NCBI RefSeq assembly: GCF_900343145.1
Contig: NZ_LT996886.1
Span: forward strand, 992,001 to 1,056,000
DNA from: Tessaracoccus timonensis
GTDB lineage: Bacteria; Actinomycetota; Actinomycetes; Propionibacteriales; Propionibacteriaceae
Reading direction: 5' to 3'
Length of the DNA: 64,000 nucleotides
This document shows, one piece after another, positions 8,043-17,970 of this stretch (position 1 is its first letter; each line of letters begins with the position of its first letter). The notes under the pieces were generated by a model, which saw nothing but the letters and a program-made list of their open reading frames with translations, had not been told where the DNA came from and searched no databases. The translations under genes were made by a program, and so were the position numbers.

Positions 8043-9539
8043 TTAGCCAACAACTCGGACGGTCTCCGTGAACTCGCGCTGCACGTCCGCATTCTCCCGG
8101 TAGGTGACGAGGCTCACGGCCCACGCCACCAGCAGGCCACCGAGGAAGCCGGGGAGGATTTCGTACAGGTCGAAGATGCCGCCGGAGATGTTGCCCCAGA
8201 TGCCGACGATCACCGCACCGGTCACCATGCCCGCGAGCGCACCCATCGCCGAGAGCTTGCGCCAGAACAGGGCGAGGATCACCGTCGGGCCAAATGAAGC
8301 GCCGAACCCCGCCCACGCGAAGGCGACCAGGGCGAGGATGGTGTCATTTTGGGTCCACGCCATCGCGGCCGCGACGATGGCGACGACGAGCACCGCCAGG
8401 CGGCTGAGCAACACGTAGTGATCGTCGGAGCGGGGATTCTTGTGGAGCGCCTTGACGATGTCTTCGATGAGTGCCGATGCGGTGACGAGCAGCTGGCTCG
8501 AGATCGTCGACATGATCGCGGCCAGCACCGCCGCCAGCAGGAAGCCCGCGATGAGCGGATGGAACAGGATCTGCCCCATGTCGATGAACACGGTTTCGGG
8601 GTCGGCGAGCGTGCTGCCCTCGCGCTGATGCCAGGCAACGCCGACGAGCGCCGTCGCCACCGCACCTGCCACGGCGAAGAGCATCCAGCCGATGCCGATT
8701 CGACGGCCGGCGCGGGCCTCGTCGGTGGAGCGCAGCGCCATGAACCGCACGATGATGTGCGGCTGCCCGAAGTAGCCAAGCCCCCAAGCCAGCGCGGAAA
8801 TGATGCCGATCGCCGCCACTGATGTCATGGGGCTGGGCAGCACGGCGAGCCGATTGAGGCCTTCCGCCGCGTCGGCCTGCGCCACCAGGCTGCCCACCGC
8901 GCCCGGGCCGCCGAGGACGATCATGCCTACCACCGGCACGAGGATCAGCCCGAGCGCCATCATGAGGCCCTGCACGAAGTCGGTGTAGCTCACGGCCAGG
9001 AAGCCGCCGACGAGCGTGTAGGTGATCGTGACCGCGGCGGCGATGAGCATGCCGACGCGGTAGTCGAGGCCAAAGCTGGACTGCATGAACACGCCGCCGG
9101 CCACCATGCCCGAGCTCACGTAGAACGTGAAGAACACCAAGATGATGAGGCCCGACGCGATCCGCAACAAGCGCGACCTGTCGCGCAGGCGGTTCTCAAG
9201 GAAGCTGGGGATGGTGATGGAATCGTTCGCCACCTGCGTGTACGCGCGCAGCCTCGGCGCGACGAGTTTCCAGTTGCACCATGCGCCGACGGTGAGCCCC
9301 ACCGCAATCCATGCCTCGACGAGCCCGCCGACGTAGATGGCACCCGGCAGCCCCATGAGCAGCCATCCGGACATGTCGGCGGCGCCTGCTGAGAGTGCCG
9401 CGACGGCGGGGTGGAGGTCGCGCCCACCGAGCATGTAGTCGCCGAGGTCGTTCGTCTTCTTGTACGAGTACCACCCGATCAGCAGCATGGCCACCAGGTA
9501 GGCGATCATCGCGATGAGTTGGAACGCGGATGCTCCCAC
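8043..9539 (-). CDS. putP: Sodium/proline symporter
   Basis: 498 residues with about 13 hydrophobic helices. The sodium:solute symporter signature is visible: DYMLGGRDLHPAVAALSAGA near residues 33-52 with ADMSGWLLMGLPGA after it, GLILVPVVGM further on, and a long run of glycine-rich helices. These match PutP, which takes up L-proline with Na+ for nutrition or osmoprotection. The length equals the family norm. A GTG start with an AAGGGG ribosome site is used. No putA is adjacent, so the role here is uptake rather than a coupled catabolic locus. A family B repeat lies just upstream. Confidence 0.92.
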   Translation of the reverse strand: MGASAFQLIAMIAYLVAMLLIGWYSYKKTNDLGDYMLGGRDLHPAVAALSAGAADMSGWLLMGLPGAIYVGGLVEAWIAVGLTVGAWCNWKLVAPRLRAYTQVANDSITIPSFLENRLRDRSRLLRIASGLIILVFFTFYVSSGMVAGGVFMQSSFGLDYRVGMLIAAAVTITYTLVGGFLAVSYTDFVQGLMMALGLILVPVVGMIVLGGPGAVGSLVAQADAAEGLNRLAVLPSPMTSVAAIGIISALAWGLGYFGQPHIIVRFMALRSTDEARAGRRIGIGWMLFAVAGAVATALVGVAWHQREGSTLADPETVFIDMGQILFHPLIAGFLLAAVLAAIMSTISSQLLVTASALIEDIVKALHKNPRSDDHYVLLSRLAVLVVAIVAAAMAWTQNDTILALVAFAWAGFGASFGPTVILALFWRKLSAMGALAGMVTGAVIVGIWGNISGGIFDLYEILPGFLGGLLVAWAVSLVTYRENADVQREFTETVRVVG

Positions 9540-9600
9540 GGTTTTCCCCTTTCACAAACCCTCGCCACGCTACCGCGTCGCCCACCTCATGCCCATTTGG

Positions 9601-9681
9601 CACCCGACGAGCGAGATAGTGTGAGATCTGTTGCGGGTTTCCGGAACAAATCTCACACGTTGAGGGGTGTGGGCGCGGCAG
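9601..9681. repeat. Palindromic repeat, family B copy 1
   Basis: Contains GTGTGAGATCTGTT (9619-9632) and AACAAATCTCACAC (9645-9658), an imperfect inverted repeat. The whole 81-base stretch recurs at 17221-17301 with only three or so differences, including flanks outside the hairpin (CACCCGACGAGCG before, TTGAGGGGTGTGGGCGCGGC after). It lies between putP and the ROK regulator. Confidence 0.88.
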
Positions 9682-9713
9682 GTGGTCACACTGCGGGCCG
9701 CACCCGATGAGGT

Positions 9714-10934
9714 TCAAGACGGAAGCCGGGTTTGGCCGTGGAGCATGAGTTTGGCAGGGCGTGGCCCGAGCAGTCGGTCAAAGACGAGACATGCAGCACC
9801 CACCGCGCCAAGGTCCTCGCCGAGGCGACTCGCGCGGCAGGTGACCTTGTGGATGGCGCGGGCGCTGAGCTCGTCGGCGAGCTCCCTGAGACGTCCCTGC
9901 GAAAGCCGCGGCTCGAAGAAGCACCACATCGGCCCGCCGAACACGAGCCGATTCACATCGTGAAGTAGCGCCATGTTGCGTCCAAGATGCAGGAGCCCAT
10001 CGGCAGCCGCGGTCAGGGCTCGATCCACCTGTGGTTCGTCGTCCGCCCGACGAACCAACTCGGCCATACCCACGCTCACCCGAGGTCCGCAACCGAAGCG
10101 GGCCACCAACGCCGAGGGCGCCACGACGGATGCGACGCACCCCTGCGAGCCGCAGTCGCAGCGAGCCCCATCGGGGTCGACGATGAGATGCCCCACTTCT
10201 CCGGCGTTGCCGGAGACTCCCACGCCGGTCTCTCCATCCACATGCACACCCACACCAATGCCCGTGCCGACATAAATAACGGCGGTAGAGTCACGGCGAA
10301 TCCCACTGCCGTACCACGCCTCCGCGACGGAGGCGGCGGCAACGTCCTTGGCGAGCACGACGGGCAAGCCGACTGCGTCTTGCAGGGCATCCGCCAGAGG
10401 CACCTCGACCCAACGAGGCAGGTTGGGGGGCCGCACCACAGCGCCTGCATCGCGATCGATGGGGCCAGGCGTGCCGACGCCGACTCCCAGCAGGCGCGCA
10501 CCATCCACGTCGGGCAGTTCGCACAGCTCGCGGACGACAGAGGCCATTGCTTCAATCGAAGGCCCGGGCTCGCCTCCGGACGGCAGCTCAAACTCCCGGC
10601 GTTCACGCACGTTGCCTGCGATGTCGAGTAGGACAGCTGACGATGTGTCCGGGTCAACGAGGACGCCTACCGCGAACAGCCCATCCGGCTTCGCGGCCAA
10701 CGCGGTGCGGGGCTTACCCGTCGGCGTCGCAATCCGGCCAGCTTCGACGATAATCCCGTCGTCGATCAGCCGTCGGCAGATGTTGGTCACCGTCTGCGAC
10801 GCAAGGCCGGTCATGGCCGCGATCTCTACGCGTGAGATCGACTTGGCTCTCCGAATCGCATCGAGCACCACGGCCTGATTCCAGGAGCCAACGAGCACGG
10901 CGTTACTGCCTGTGCGCGACGGTGCTCGATTCAC
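9714..10934 (-). CDS. ROK-family transcriptional regulator of the mannoside locus
   Basis: 406 residues. A winged helix-turn-helix lies at about 10-70 (ISRVEIAAMTGLASQTVTNI). A ROK sugar-kinase-like domain follows, with LLGVGVGTPGPIDRDAG, an AEVGHL-like block (NAGEVGHLIVDP) and the zinc site CDCGSQGC. NagC/Mlc/XylR-type ROK proteins repress sugar genes and release DNA when they bind a sugar ligand. The gene is divergent from the adjacent ABC importer and alpha-mannosidase, so it most likely controls them through the 94-base intergenic region. Whether it keeps kinase activity is unclear. Confidence 0.9.
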   Translation of the reverse strand: MNRAPSRTGSNAVLVGSWNQAVVLDAIRRAKSISRVEIAAMTGLASQTVTNICRRLIDDGIIVEAGRIATPTGKPRTALAAKPDGLFAVGVLVDPDTSSAVLLDIAGNVRERREFELPSGGEPGPSIEAMASVVRELCELPDVDGARLLGVGVGTPGPIDRDAGAVVRPPNLPRWVEVPLADALQDAVGLPVVLAKDVAAASVAEAWYGSGIRRDSTAVIYVGTGIGVGVHVDGETGVGVSGNAGEVGHLIVDPDGARCDCGSQGCVASVVAPSALVARFGCGPRVSVGMAELVRRADDEPQVDRALTAAADGLLHLGRNMALLHDVNRLVFGGPMWCFFEPRLSQGRLRELADELSARAIHKVTCRASRLGEDLGAVGAACLVFDRLLGPRPAKLMLHGQTRLPS

Positions 10935-11028
10935 GGATTGATCCTCTCACGAATGCTTGCATAAGACTTTATCCATATGATTGACTAACGCAAAGGTAGA
11001 CATTCCTCGCAGGCAAAGGAGCACGCGA

Positions 11029-12393
11029 ATGCACAAAAAACTCATCACACTCGGCAGCTTGGCGCTGAGCCTCACGCTCGCCCTCAGCGCCTGCGGGTCC
11101 GGGTCCGGGTCCGCAGACGGCAACGAGGACAAGACGATCAAGGTCATGTACCAGCGCACTGAAGGTGTGCAGACCATGGATCACTTGTTCAATGCCGCAA
11201 AAGAGCAATTCGAAAAGGAAAACGACGGCGTGACGATCAAGCTGGAGCCGATTGAGGCCGCGGAGGACGACTACGCCACCCAGCTCGCACTCTCTCAGCA
11301 GTCACCCGACACCGCACCCGACGTCTTCTATCAAGACACCTTCCGAGTGCGCTCCGACGTCGCCGCCGGATATCTCTTGCCGCTCGACAACTACCTGGAG
11401 CAGTGGGACGACTGGGGCAACTTCATCGACGCAGCAAAGGAAGCAGGCCGCGACGGCGACAAGACCTACGCTATTCCGCTCGGCACGGATACTCGCGGCA
11501 TCTGGTACAACAAGAACGTCTTCGAGAAGGCAGGGATCGCCACGCCCTGGCAGCCCAAGGACTGGCAGGACATCCTCGACGCTGCGGAGAAGATCAAGTC
11601 CTCGGATCCCGACGTGGTCCCCTTCCACATGTATGCCGGCAAGCCTGCCGGTGAAGGCACCGCGATGCAGAGCTTCCTCATGCTTCTCTACGGCACGGGC
11701 GACGGAAAGGGACTCTACGACGAGGACTCCAGCAAGTGGATCGTCGGCTCGAAGGGCTTTGTCGACTCGCTGCAGTTCTTGAAGGATCTGTACGACGGCG
11801 GCTACTCCGTCCCCGCCAAGGAGGCGCTCGACGCCAACCTCTGGCAGACCGTCTTCGACACGAGATTCCCCGAAAACAAGCTGGGCGGTATCGTCGAAGG
11901 TTCCTACGGCGCCTCGTTCTGGGCTGAGCAGGGCCCCTACCCGTGGGCCGAGTTCAAGGACAACATCGAGGTCACGGGCTTCCCGACGCAGGAAGGGCAG
12001 GGCCCGGGCTACGTCTCGATGTCGGGCGGCTGGACGGTCGCCATCGGCGCGAACACCAAGCACCCCGACGAGGCATTCAAATTCCTCACCTATGTGTTCA
12101 ACTTCGAGAACAACCGCGATCACGTCGTGGAGGCCGCCAAGATCGCCGTCCGTAAGGACGTCGCCAAGGACCCGAAGTATCTGGAATCCGACCCGTACGT
12201 CGAATTCTTCACCAAAGCGGTCGAGTTTTCTCACTACCGTCCGGCCACCGCGGATTACCCGCGCATCTCGGCTGAGCTGCAGAGCGCCACTGAGAAGGTG
12301 GTCACCGACGCTGCCACTCCGGAGGAGGCTGCCAAAGCCTACGACGAGGCCCTGAAGGGTATCGTCGGCGCCGATAACGTGACGGAGGGCTGA
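11029..12393 (+). CDS. ABC transporter sugar-binding lipoprotein
   Basis: 454 residues from ATG 11029, preceded by AAGGAG (11016-11021); an upstream in-frame TTG (10981) is less likely. It has a lipoprotein signal with lipobox LSAC, the lipid-bearing cysteine being residue 22. The mature protein is a family 1 extracellular solute-binding protein, with long alpha/beta lobes and motifs such as YAIPLGTDTRGIWYNKNVFEKAG and VSMSGGWTVAIGANTKHPDEAF. Two permeases and an alpha-mannosidase follow in the same operon, so the ligand is probably a mannose-containing oligosaccharide or glycoside (inference from context). A TATGAT hexamer at 10976-10981 may be the -10. Confidence 0.92.
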   Translation: MHKKLITLGSLALSLTLALSACGSGSGSADGNEDKTIKVMYQRTEGVQTMDHLFNAAKEQFEKENDGVTIKLEPIEAAEDDYATQLALSQQSPDTAPDVFYQDTFRVRSDVAAGYLLPLDNYLEQWDDWGNFIDAAKEAGRDGDKTYAIPLGTDTRGIWYNKNVFEKAGIATPWQPKDWQDILDAAEKIKSSDPDVVPFHMYAGKPAGEGTAMQSFLMLLYGTGDGKGLYDEDSSKWIVGSKGFVDSLQFLKDLYDGGYSVPAKEALDANLWQTVFDTRFPENKLGGIVEGSYGASFWAEQGPYPWAEFKDNIEVTGFPTQEGQGPGYVSMSGGWTVAIGANTKHPDEAFKFLTYVFNFENNRDHVVEAAKIAVRKDVAKDPKYLESDPYVEFFTKAVEFSHYRPATADYPRISAELQSATEKVVTDAATPEEAAKAYDEALKGIVGADNVTEG

Positions 12394-12398
12394 TACGT

Positions 12399-13322
12399 AT
12401 GGCCCGGCTAGGAACAGCCCCGACGCCACGCGTCGCCCAGCGGCGTCGTGAGCAAATCGACGTGCGCCCGCTCCAGCGCGCCCTGCCACTGGTGCCCGCC
12501 GTCTTGATGCTCGGGGTATTCCTTGCCGGGCCCATCGTCTGGTCGCTGTATAGCGCCTTCACCAACGCGGCACTCACGGGACCCAATGCCCAGAACCCCC
12601 AGTGGGTCGGTGGCGCCAACTTTGCAAAACTGTTCACCGACCCGACATTCCCCAATGCCTTGTGGCTCACGCTGGTGTTCGTCCTATTCTCGGCCATCAT
12701 CGGCCAGAATGGTCTCGGCATGGCGCTGGCCTTGCTCATGCAGGTCTCGGGACGCACCATCGCCAGGCTCACCGGCACGATCGTCGTCGTGGCTTGGATC
12801 CTCCCTGAGATCGTCGCCGCCTTCGCCCTGTACGCATTCTTTGTCGGAGATGGCATGCTCGACCAGGGCATGGCCCTCATCGGGCTGGCTCCCGGTAACT
12901 GGCTCTACACCGCGCCCCTCGTCGCTGTCATTCTCGCCAACATCTGGCGCGGCACCGCGTTCTCCATGATGATTTACCAAGCCGCATTTAGCGGCATCCC
13001 GGATGATGTGCTCGAGGCCGCGCAGATTGACGGCGCGGGCGCCTGGCAGCGATTTACCAGGGTGTCACTTCCCATGATCCGCACGTCGATCGGCACCAAC
13101 CTGATGCTCATCACGCTGCAAACCTTGTCGGTGTTCACCCTCGTGTGGGTCATGACCAAGGGCGGGCCGAGCAACCGTTCGATGATTCTTCCGGTATATG
13201 CCTACGAGCAGGCATTCAGCTTCTACGACATCGGCTATGGCTCCGCGATCGCGACGGTCATGCTGCTCGTGGGCGCCGTATTCGGCCTCACGTATGTCCG
13301 GCTACTCAGGACGGAGGACTGA
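12399..13322 (+). CDS. ABC sugar permease, MalF-type
   Basis: 307 residues with six predicted membrane helices after a basic N-terminus. The EAA loop that docks the ATPase is clear near residues 205-225: EAAQIDGAGAWQRFTRVSLP. This is the first of the usual pair of CUT1-type permeases. It begins six bases after the binding-protein gene and is followed by the partner permease two bases after its stop. No ATPase gene lies in the operon; many actinobacterial CUT1 systems share one ATPase encoded elsewhere (MsiK type). Confidence 0.93.
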   Translation: MARLGTAPTPRVAQRRREQIDVRPLQRALPLVPAVLMLGVFLAGPIVWSLYSAFTNAALTGPNAQNPQWVGGANFAKLFTDPTFPNALWLTLVFVLFSAIIGQNGLGMALALLMQVSGRTIARLTGTIVVVAWILPEIVAAFALYAFFVGDGMLDQGMALIGLAPGNWLYTAPLVAVILANIWRGTAFSMMIYQAAFSGIPDDVLEAAQIDGAGAWQRFTRVSLPMIRTSIGTNLMLITLQTLSVFTLVWVMTKGGPSNRSMILPVYAYEQAFSFYDIGYGSAIATVMLLVGAVFGLTYVRLLRTED

Positions 13323-13324
13323 CA

Positions 13325-14167
13325 ATGCGTCGACACACATTGGGCGCAACGGGCCTGACGTCCCGACTCGCCGCCAATCTGGCCCTGATCTTCGTGGGGG
13401 TCGTGTTTCTCGTCCCGCTCGCCTGGCTCGTGCTCGCCTCGCTTGATTCGGCTCCATCCGCGCAAATAGCCGCGCCGAGGAGTATCACGCTCAAGAACTT
13501 CGCCGAGGTCTTCACGTGGGAGCTCGGCATCCAGCCGCTAATCAACAGCCTTCTGCTGTCGCTGGGGTCGTCGCTCGTCACTGTGATCGTCGCATTGCTG
13601 GCGAGCTATCCGCTCTCCCGGTATCAGATGCGATTCAACCAGCCGTTCCTCTACACAGTGCTGCTGACCTCATGCCTACCCATGTCCGCGCTGATGGTGC
13701 CCGTGTTCTCGCTCGCCGTGCGCGCCGGAGTGCTCGACTCCCTACCGGTGACCGCCCTCTTCATGTCTGCAACCGCCCTGCCCATGGCGATCTGGATGAC
13801 GAAGAACTTCATGGACTCGGTTCCCATCGTGCTCGAAGAGGCTGCCTGGACCGACGGCGCTTCCCGCCTACACGGCCTCTGGCGGGTTGTCGTACCACTG
13901 ATGCAACCGGGCGTCGCAGTGGTGTTCATTTACGTGTTCATGCAGGCATGGGGCAACTTCTTCGTACCCTTCCTGCTGTTGCGTAGCCGGAGCAAACACC
14001 CCGCTGCTGTGACGATCTACCAATTCTTCGGCCAGTACGGCGCAATCAACTACGGCATGCTGGCGGCCTTCTCGATCCTCTACGCCTTGCCGGCCATCTT
14101 CCTGTATCTCCTCGTATCCCAGAAATTCGGAGCCTCATTCGCGGGCTCTGGCGCGGTGAAAGGTTGA
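13325..14167 (+). CDS. ABC sugar permease, MalG-type
   Basis: 280 residues from ATG 13325, two bases after the first permease's stop; the longer upstream frame would overlap the first permease by almost 180 bases and is rejected. Six membrane helices are predicted. The EAA loop reads EEAAWTDGASRLHGLWRVVV near residues 175-195, and the C-terminal end (QKFGASFAGSGAVKG) is typical of MalG-type proteins. It completes the membrane channel of the importer. Confidence 0.93.
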   Translation: MRRHTLGATGLTSRLAANLALIFVGVVFLVPLAWLVLASLDSAPSAQIAAPRSITLKNFAEVFTWELGIQPLINSLLLSLGSSLVTVIVALLASYPLSRYQMRFNQPFLYTVLLTSCLPMSALMVPVFSLAVRAGVLDSLPVTALFMSATALPMAIWMTKNFMDSVPIVLEEAAWTDGASRLHGLWRVVVPLMQPGVAVVFIYVFMQAWGNFFVPFLLLRSRSKHPAAVTIYQFFGQYGAINYGMLAAFSILYALPAIFLYLLVSQKFGASFAGSGAVKG

Positions 14168-14170
14168 TCC

Positions 14171-17100
14171 GTGGCACATTTCAGCACCCAACACGTCCGT
14201 GACCAGGCCAGTCGTTGGCTCGATCAGGTGATCCGACCGGCCGTCCATATTGCCAAGGCGCCCGTCGTCGTCGATGCGTGGGAAATCCCCGACGAACCGA
14301 TTCCTTTCACGCAGGCAGTGCAGGGCGACTTCCGACCCATGGATTTGGATGCCCCTTGGGGCCGCCCATGGGGCACCACATGGCTGCGCGTCAGCGGTGA
14401 GATCCCGTCCCAATGGGAGCAGGGCCCGACGCAGAGTGCAGAACTCATCGCCGACATCGGTTTCAACGCCGTGCAGACGGGTTTTCAGTGCGAAGCTCTC
14501 GCCTACGACTCCCGGGGCCGCGTCATCAAGGCTGTTGAGCCGTTCAATCGCTACGTGCCGCTAGAGCGCGTCACCGAAGGAGGCCGCTTCGAGCTGTACC
14601 TAGAGGCGGCGTCCAACCCCGACGTCATCCACGGCTGGAGCTTCGAACCGACGAGGCTCGGCACCCCGGACGCGCTGCAGGGAGAGCGCCAATACCGCGT
14701 CCGTGAGATCGCTGTCGGACTACGCAGCACGGTGGTGGCTGATCTCATCATCGACCTCGAAGTGCTGCTGGGGCTCGCCCAGGAGCTGGGCGACGATACA
14801 ACGCGAGGTACGCAGATCTTGTCTGCGGTCTCGCGAGCCCTCCAGTCACTCGACCCGGGCGACGTCGTCGGCACCGCCGCGACGGCCCGTGCGGCTCTTG
14901 AACCCGTACTGCGGGGCCCAGCCCACGTCGGAGCCCACAACATCAGCGCTGTCGGGCACGCACACATCGATTCCGCCTGGCTCTGGCCCATCCGAGAGAC
15001 CGCACGCAAAGTGGCCCGCACCTGGTCCAATGTGCTCGACCTCATGGATCAGCACCCAGACTTCCACTTCGCCGCGTCATCCGCGCAGCAGTACGCGTGG
15101 CTGAAGGAACACCATCCCGACCTGTTCGCGCGGCTGCGCGAAGCTGTGCGGTCGGGCAAGTTCGTCCCCGTCGGCGGGATGTGGGTCGAGTCCGATTCCA
15201 ACATGCCGGGCGGCGAGGCGATGGCGCGGCAGTTCATCGAAGGGACGAAGCTCTTCCGAAAGGAATTCGGCACCGAGCCGGCCGAGGCGTGGCTTCCGGA
15301 CTCGTTCGGCTATTCGGCGTCGATGCCGCAGATCGCGAAGCTCGCCGGTGCGAAGTGGTTCCTGACGCAGAAGCTCTCCTGGAACGAGGTCAACCGGATG
15401 CCACACCACACGTTCTGGTGGGAGGGACTCGACGGTTCACGCATTTTCACGCATTTCCCACCCTCAGATACGTACGGCTCTGATCTAGGAGCAGCTGACC
15501 TGCACCGGGCTGAACGCCAATACAGCGAAAAGTCGGTTGCCAACTCGTCGCTGTTGCTCTTCGGCTACGGCGACGGCGGTGGCGGCCCCACCCGCGAGAT
15601 GCTGGCGCGCGCACAGCGGTGCGCAGAACTGGCTGGCTCGCCGAAGGTCAAGCTGGACAGCCCACGTAACTTCTTTGCCTCGGCTCAGGAGGAGTACCCC
15701 GACGCGCCAGTGTGGAACGGTGAGATGTACCTCGAATTCCATCGCGGCGTCTTCACGTCCCAAGCCGAGGGCAAGCGGGGCAACCGTCGTACCGAAGCGC
15801 TGCTCCACGAAGCCGAGCTCTGGGCGGCCACCGCCGCCGTGCGCGCTGGGCGTCGCTACCCCTACGAGCAGCTCGAGCGCCTCTGGCGACAGACGTTGCT
15901 GTTCCAATTCCACGACATCCTGCCCGGCACCTGCATCAAATGGGTGCACGACGAGGTCGCACGCACCTACGCCGAGATGTTCGCCGAGCTCGAGACGATC
16001 ATCGACGAGTCCCTCACCGCGATCGTTGGGGATGGACATTCCGAGATGAACGCCGTCGCGGCGCCGATCGAGGCCACCCAGGGCGGCATCACTGCGATGA
16101 CCACCGACGACCAACCTGTCGCCGCGAGAACCGAGGGCGACCTCGTCATCCTCGAACACGCGCACGCCAGAGTCGTTGTCAACCGTTTGGGGCGCATCGT
16201 GAGTGCCGTGGATCTCGCGACGGGGAGGGAAGCGATCGCCGAGGGGGCTGGCGGCAACGTTCTGCAGCTGTTCCGCGACCGCCCCACGACGTGGGACGCG
16301 TGGAACATCGACCGCGACTACGAACTCGTTGGCCGGTTGCTCGAAGCCGATTCAGTGACGTTGGAGGGCGACGTAATCGTCGTCGTGACGAGCACGGGTC
16401 CGTCAACCATCACCCAGCGGATCACGCTGACCCCAAGGCGGGCTGGCGTCGCCATCTCCACTGTTGTGGACTGGGCGGATCAGGAGCAGCTGTTGAAGCT
16501 CGGTTTCGGACTCGACGCTCATGCCGACTATTCGGCGTGCGAGACGCAGTTCGGTCATGTGAAGCGTCCGGTGCACCGCAATACGTCGTGGGACGCCGCA
16601 CGCTATGAGATCCCCGCGCACCGCTGGTTGCACGTCGGCGAGACCGATTACGGCTTCGCTCTGGCCACGTCGGTCTACGGTCACGACGTGACCCGCACCG
16701 TGGGCGAGGACGGGGGCACCACGACGTGGGTCCGCGCATCCTTGCTCCGCGGCCCGCGATACCCGGACCCGGAGGCCGACCAGGGCCGGCACGAATTCCA
16801 CCATGTCCTGCGCCTAGGTGCGACGATCGCCGACGCCTGTGACGAGGGCTACCTGCTGCACCACCGGCCACGGACGCTTACTGGCGCCCACCCCGTCGAG
16901 CCGCTCGCGACGGTGACCGGACGTGCGGTGCGGCTCGAGACCGTGAAGCTCGCCGAGGATGGCTCAGGCGACCTTGTGCTGCGGCTTTACGAATCACTCG
17001 GCGGACGGGCGTCGACGGTGCTGAGCGTGGACCCCGAATTCGTGTCCGCGAGCATCACCGACCTCCACGAGACTGTGCTCGACCCACTGGAAGTGGAGCC

Positions 17101-17176
17101 CGGGGCGCGCAGCTCCATCCAACTCACGCTGCGACCGTTCCAGATTCTGACCGTTCGCTGCGCGCGGAAGGCGTGA
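14171..17176 (+). CDS. Alpha-mannosidase, glycoside hydrolase family 38
   Basis: 1001 residues from GTG 14171, three bases after the permease. The N-terminal part is a beta-rich domain; the catalytic GH38 domain starts around residue 255 with GHAHIDSAWLWP, whose His and Asp bind zinc. The likely nucleophile is the Asp of WLPDSFGYS near residue 377. A helical domain and a long beta-sandwich C-terminal region follow, and the length matches bacterial and vacuolar-type GH38 enzymes. There is no signal peptide, so it should cleave imported mannosides in the cytoplasm. Together with the importer and ROK regulator it forms a mannose-glycan utilisation operon. Confidence 0.94.
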   Translation: MAHFSTQHVRDQASRWLDQVIRPAVHIAKAPVVVDAWEIPDEPIPFTQAVQGDFRPMDLDAPWGRPWGTTWLRVSGEIPSQWEQGPTQSAELIADIGFNAVQTGFQCEALAYDSRGRVIKAVEPFNRYVPLERVTEGGRFELYLEAASNPDVIHGWSFEPTRLGTPDALQGERQYRVREIAVGLRSTVVADLIIDLEVLLGLAQELGDDTTRGTQILSAVSRALQSLDPGDVVGTAATARAALEPVLRGPAHVGAHNISAVGHAHIDSAWLWPIRETARKVARTWSNVLDLMDQHPDFHFAASSAQQYAWLKEHHPDLFARLREAVRSGKFVPVGGMWVESDSNMPGGEAMARQFIEGTKLFRKEFGTEPAEAWLPDSFGYSASMPQIAKLAGAKWFLTQKLSWNEVNRMPHHTFWWEGLDGSRIFTHFPPSDTYGSDLGAADLHRAERQYSEKSVANSSLLLFGYGDGGGGPTREMLARAQRCAELAGSPKVKLDSPRNFFASAQEEYPDAPVWNGEMYLEFHRGVFTSQAEGKRGNRRTEALLHEAELWAATAAVRAGRRYPYEQLERLWRQTLLFQFHDILPGTCIKWVHDEVARTYAEMFAELETIIDESLTAIVGDGHSEMNAVAAPIEATQGGITAMTTDDQPVAARTEGDLVILEHAHARVVVNRLGRIVSAVDLATGREAIAEGAGGNVLQLFRDRPTTWDAWNIDRDYELVGRLLEADSVTLEGDVIVVVTSTGPSTITQRITLTPRRAGVAISTVVDWADQEQLLKLGFGLDAHADYSACETQFGHVKRPVHRNTSWDAARYEIPAHRWLHVGETDYGFALATSVYGHDVTRTVGEDGGTTTWVRASLLRGPRYPDPEADQGRHEFHHVLRLGATIADACDEGYLLHHRPRTLTGAHPVEPLATVTGRAVRLETVKLAEDGSGDLVLRLYESLGGRASTVLSVDPEFVSASITDLHETVLDPLEVEPGARSSIQLTLRPFQILTVRCARKA

Positions 17177-17220
17177 GCTGCCTCGGCATCAACCCTGCTG
17201 GGAGCGCCGCACGCAGGTCG

Positions 17221-17301
17221 CACCCGACGAGCGGGACAGTGTGAGATCTGTTGCGGGTTTCCGTAACAAATCTCACACGTTGAGGGGTGTGGGCGCGGCA
17301 G
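17221..17301. repeat. Palindromic repeat, family B copy 2
   Basis: Near-identical to 9601-9681 over 81 bases, including flanks. The hairpin arms lie at 17239-17252 and 17265-17278. It sits between the stops of the alpha-mannosidase and gtrA-like genes, which converge. Confidence 0.88.
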
Positions 17302-17331
17302 ACGCCGTCGGCGACGGTCCCCGTCGGGGAT

Positions 17332-17811
17332 TTACGACGGCGAGAGCCGCCGTCGAAACACCCACAACCGGGACAGCAGGTAGATATAGATGCCCTCTGC
17401 GAAGGCGGCGAGGATGCGCGCCAGCTCAGGGGGTACGCCGAGCGCGTTCAGCATCCACGAAAAGCAGAGGATCCAGAGCACGTAGTTCGTCACCAGCACC
17501 AACAGGTAGCGCCCGGATTGCCGCCCGGTGTCGCCGTGGGCGCGGAAGTTGAGCAGCTTGTTGAGCACGAACGCGACGCTCGCCGCCACTGCGAAACTCA
17601 CCGACACCGCGACGGGGTACGGCCACCTGAGCCCACGCGTGCTGAACGACAACAGGACTAGGTCGAGGAGGAACGTCGAGGAGTTGATGATCGCAAACCC
17701 GATGAAGGTCTGCGGCAGGAAGCGCCGGATTTGGCTGGGCATGAGGGCATGCAACCAGCCGGTGAAGGCATTGAATGCCTCCGCCGCTGTTGTCTTCGTC
17801 GCGTCCGCCAC
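17332..17811 (-). CDS. GtrA-family membrane protein
   Basis: About 159 residues with four membrane helices. The first helix (TFIGFAIINSSTFLLDLVLL) and the motif SFAVAASVAFVLNKLLNF are typical of GtrA/DPMS_related proteins, which are thought to move polyprenyl-linked sugars or aid glycosyltransferases. I prefer GTG 17811 because a CATACT hexamer stands 6 bases before it, consistent with a leaderless transcript; a longer frame to 17841 is possible. There is no adjacent glycosyltransferase, so the substrate is unknown. Confidence 0.83.
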   Translation of the reverse strand: MADATKTTAAEAFNAFTGWLHALMPSQIRRFLPQTFIGFAIINSSTFLLDLVLLSFSTRGLRWPYPVAVSVSFAVAASVAFVLNKLLNFRAHGDTGRQSGRYLLVLVTNYVLWILCFSWMLNALGVPPELARILAAFAEGIYIYLLSRLWVFRRRLSPS

Positions 17812-17970
17812 AGGGAAAGTATGACGCACGACGGGCACCACGCGACGCGGTCGTCAAGGGCCGAGAGGCCGAGGAGCGGTATCGGCCGTGAGTCGACGTC
17901 GTCGGCGAGCAGGCGCAGGGGCCCCGAATTCGGCCGCCACGTCGGTTGTCCCTGAACGCCTCCGCCAGGT

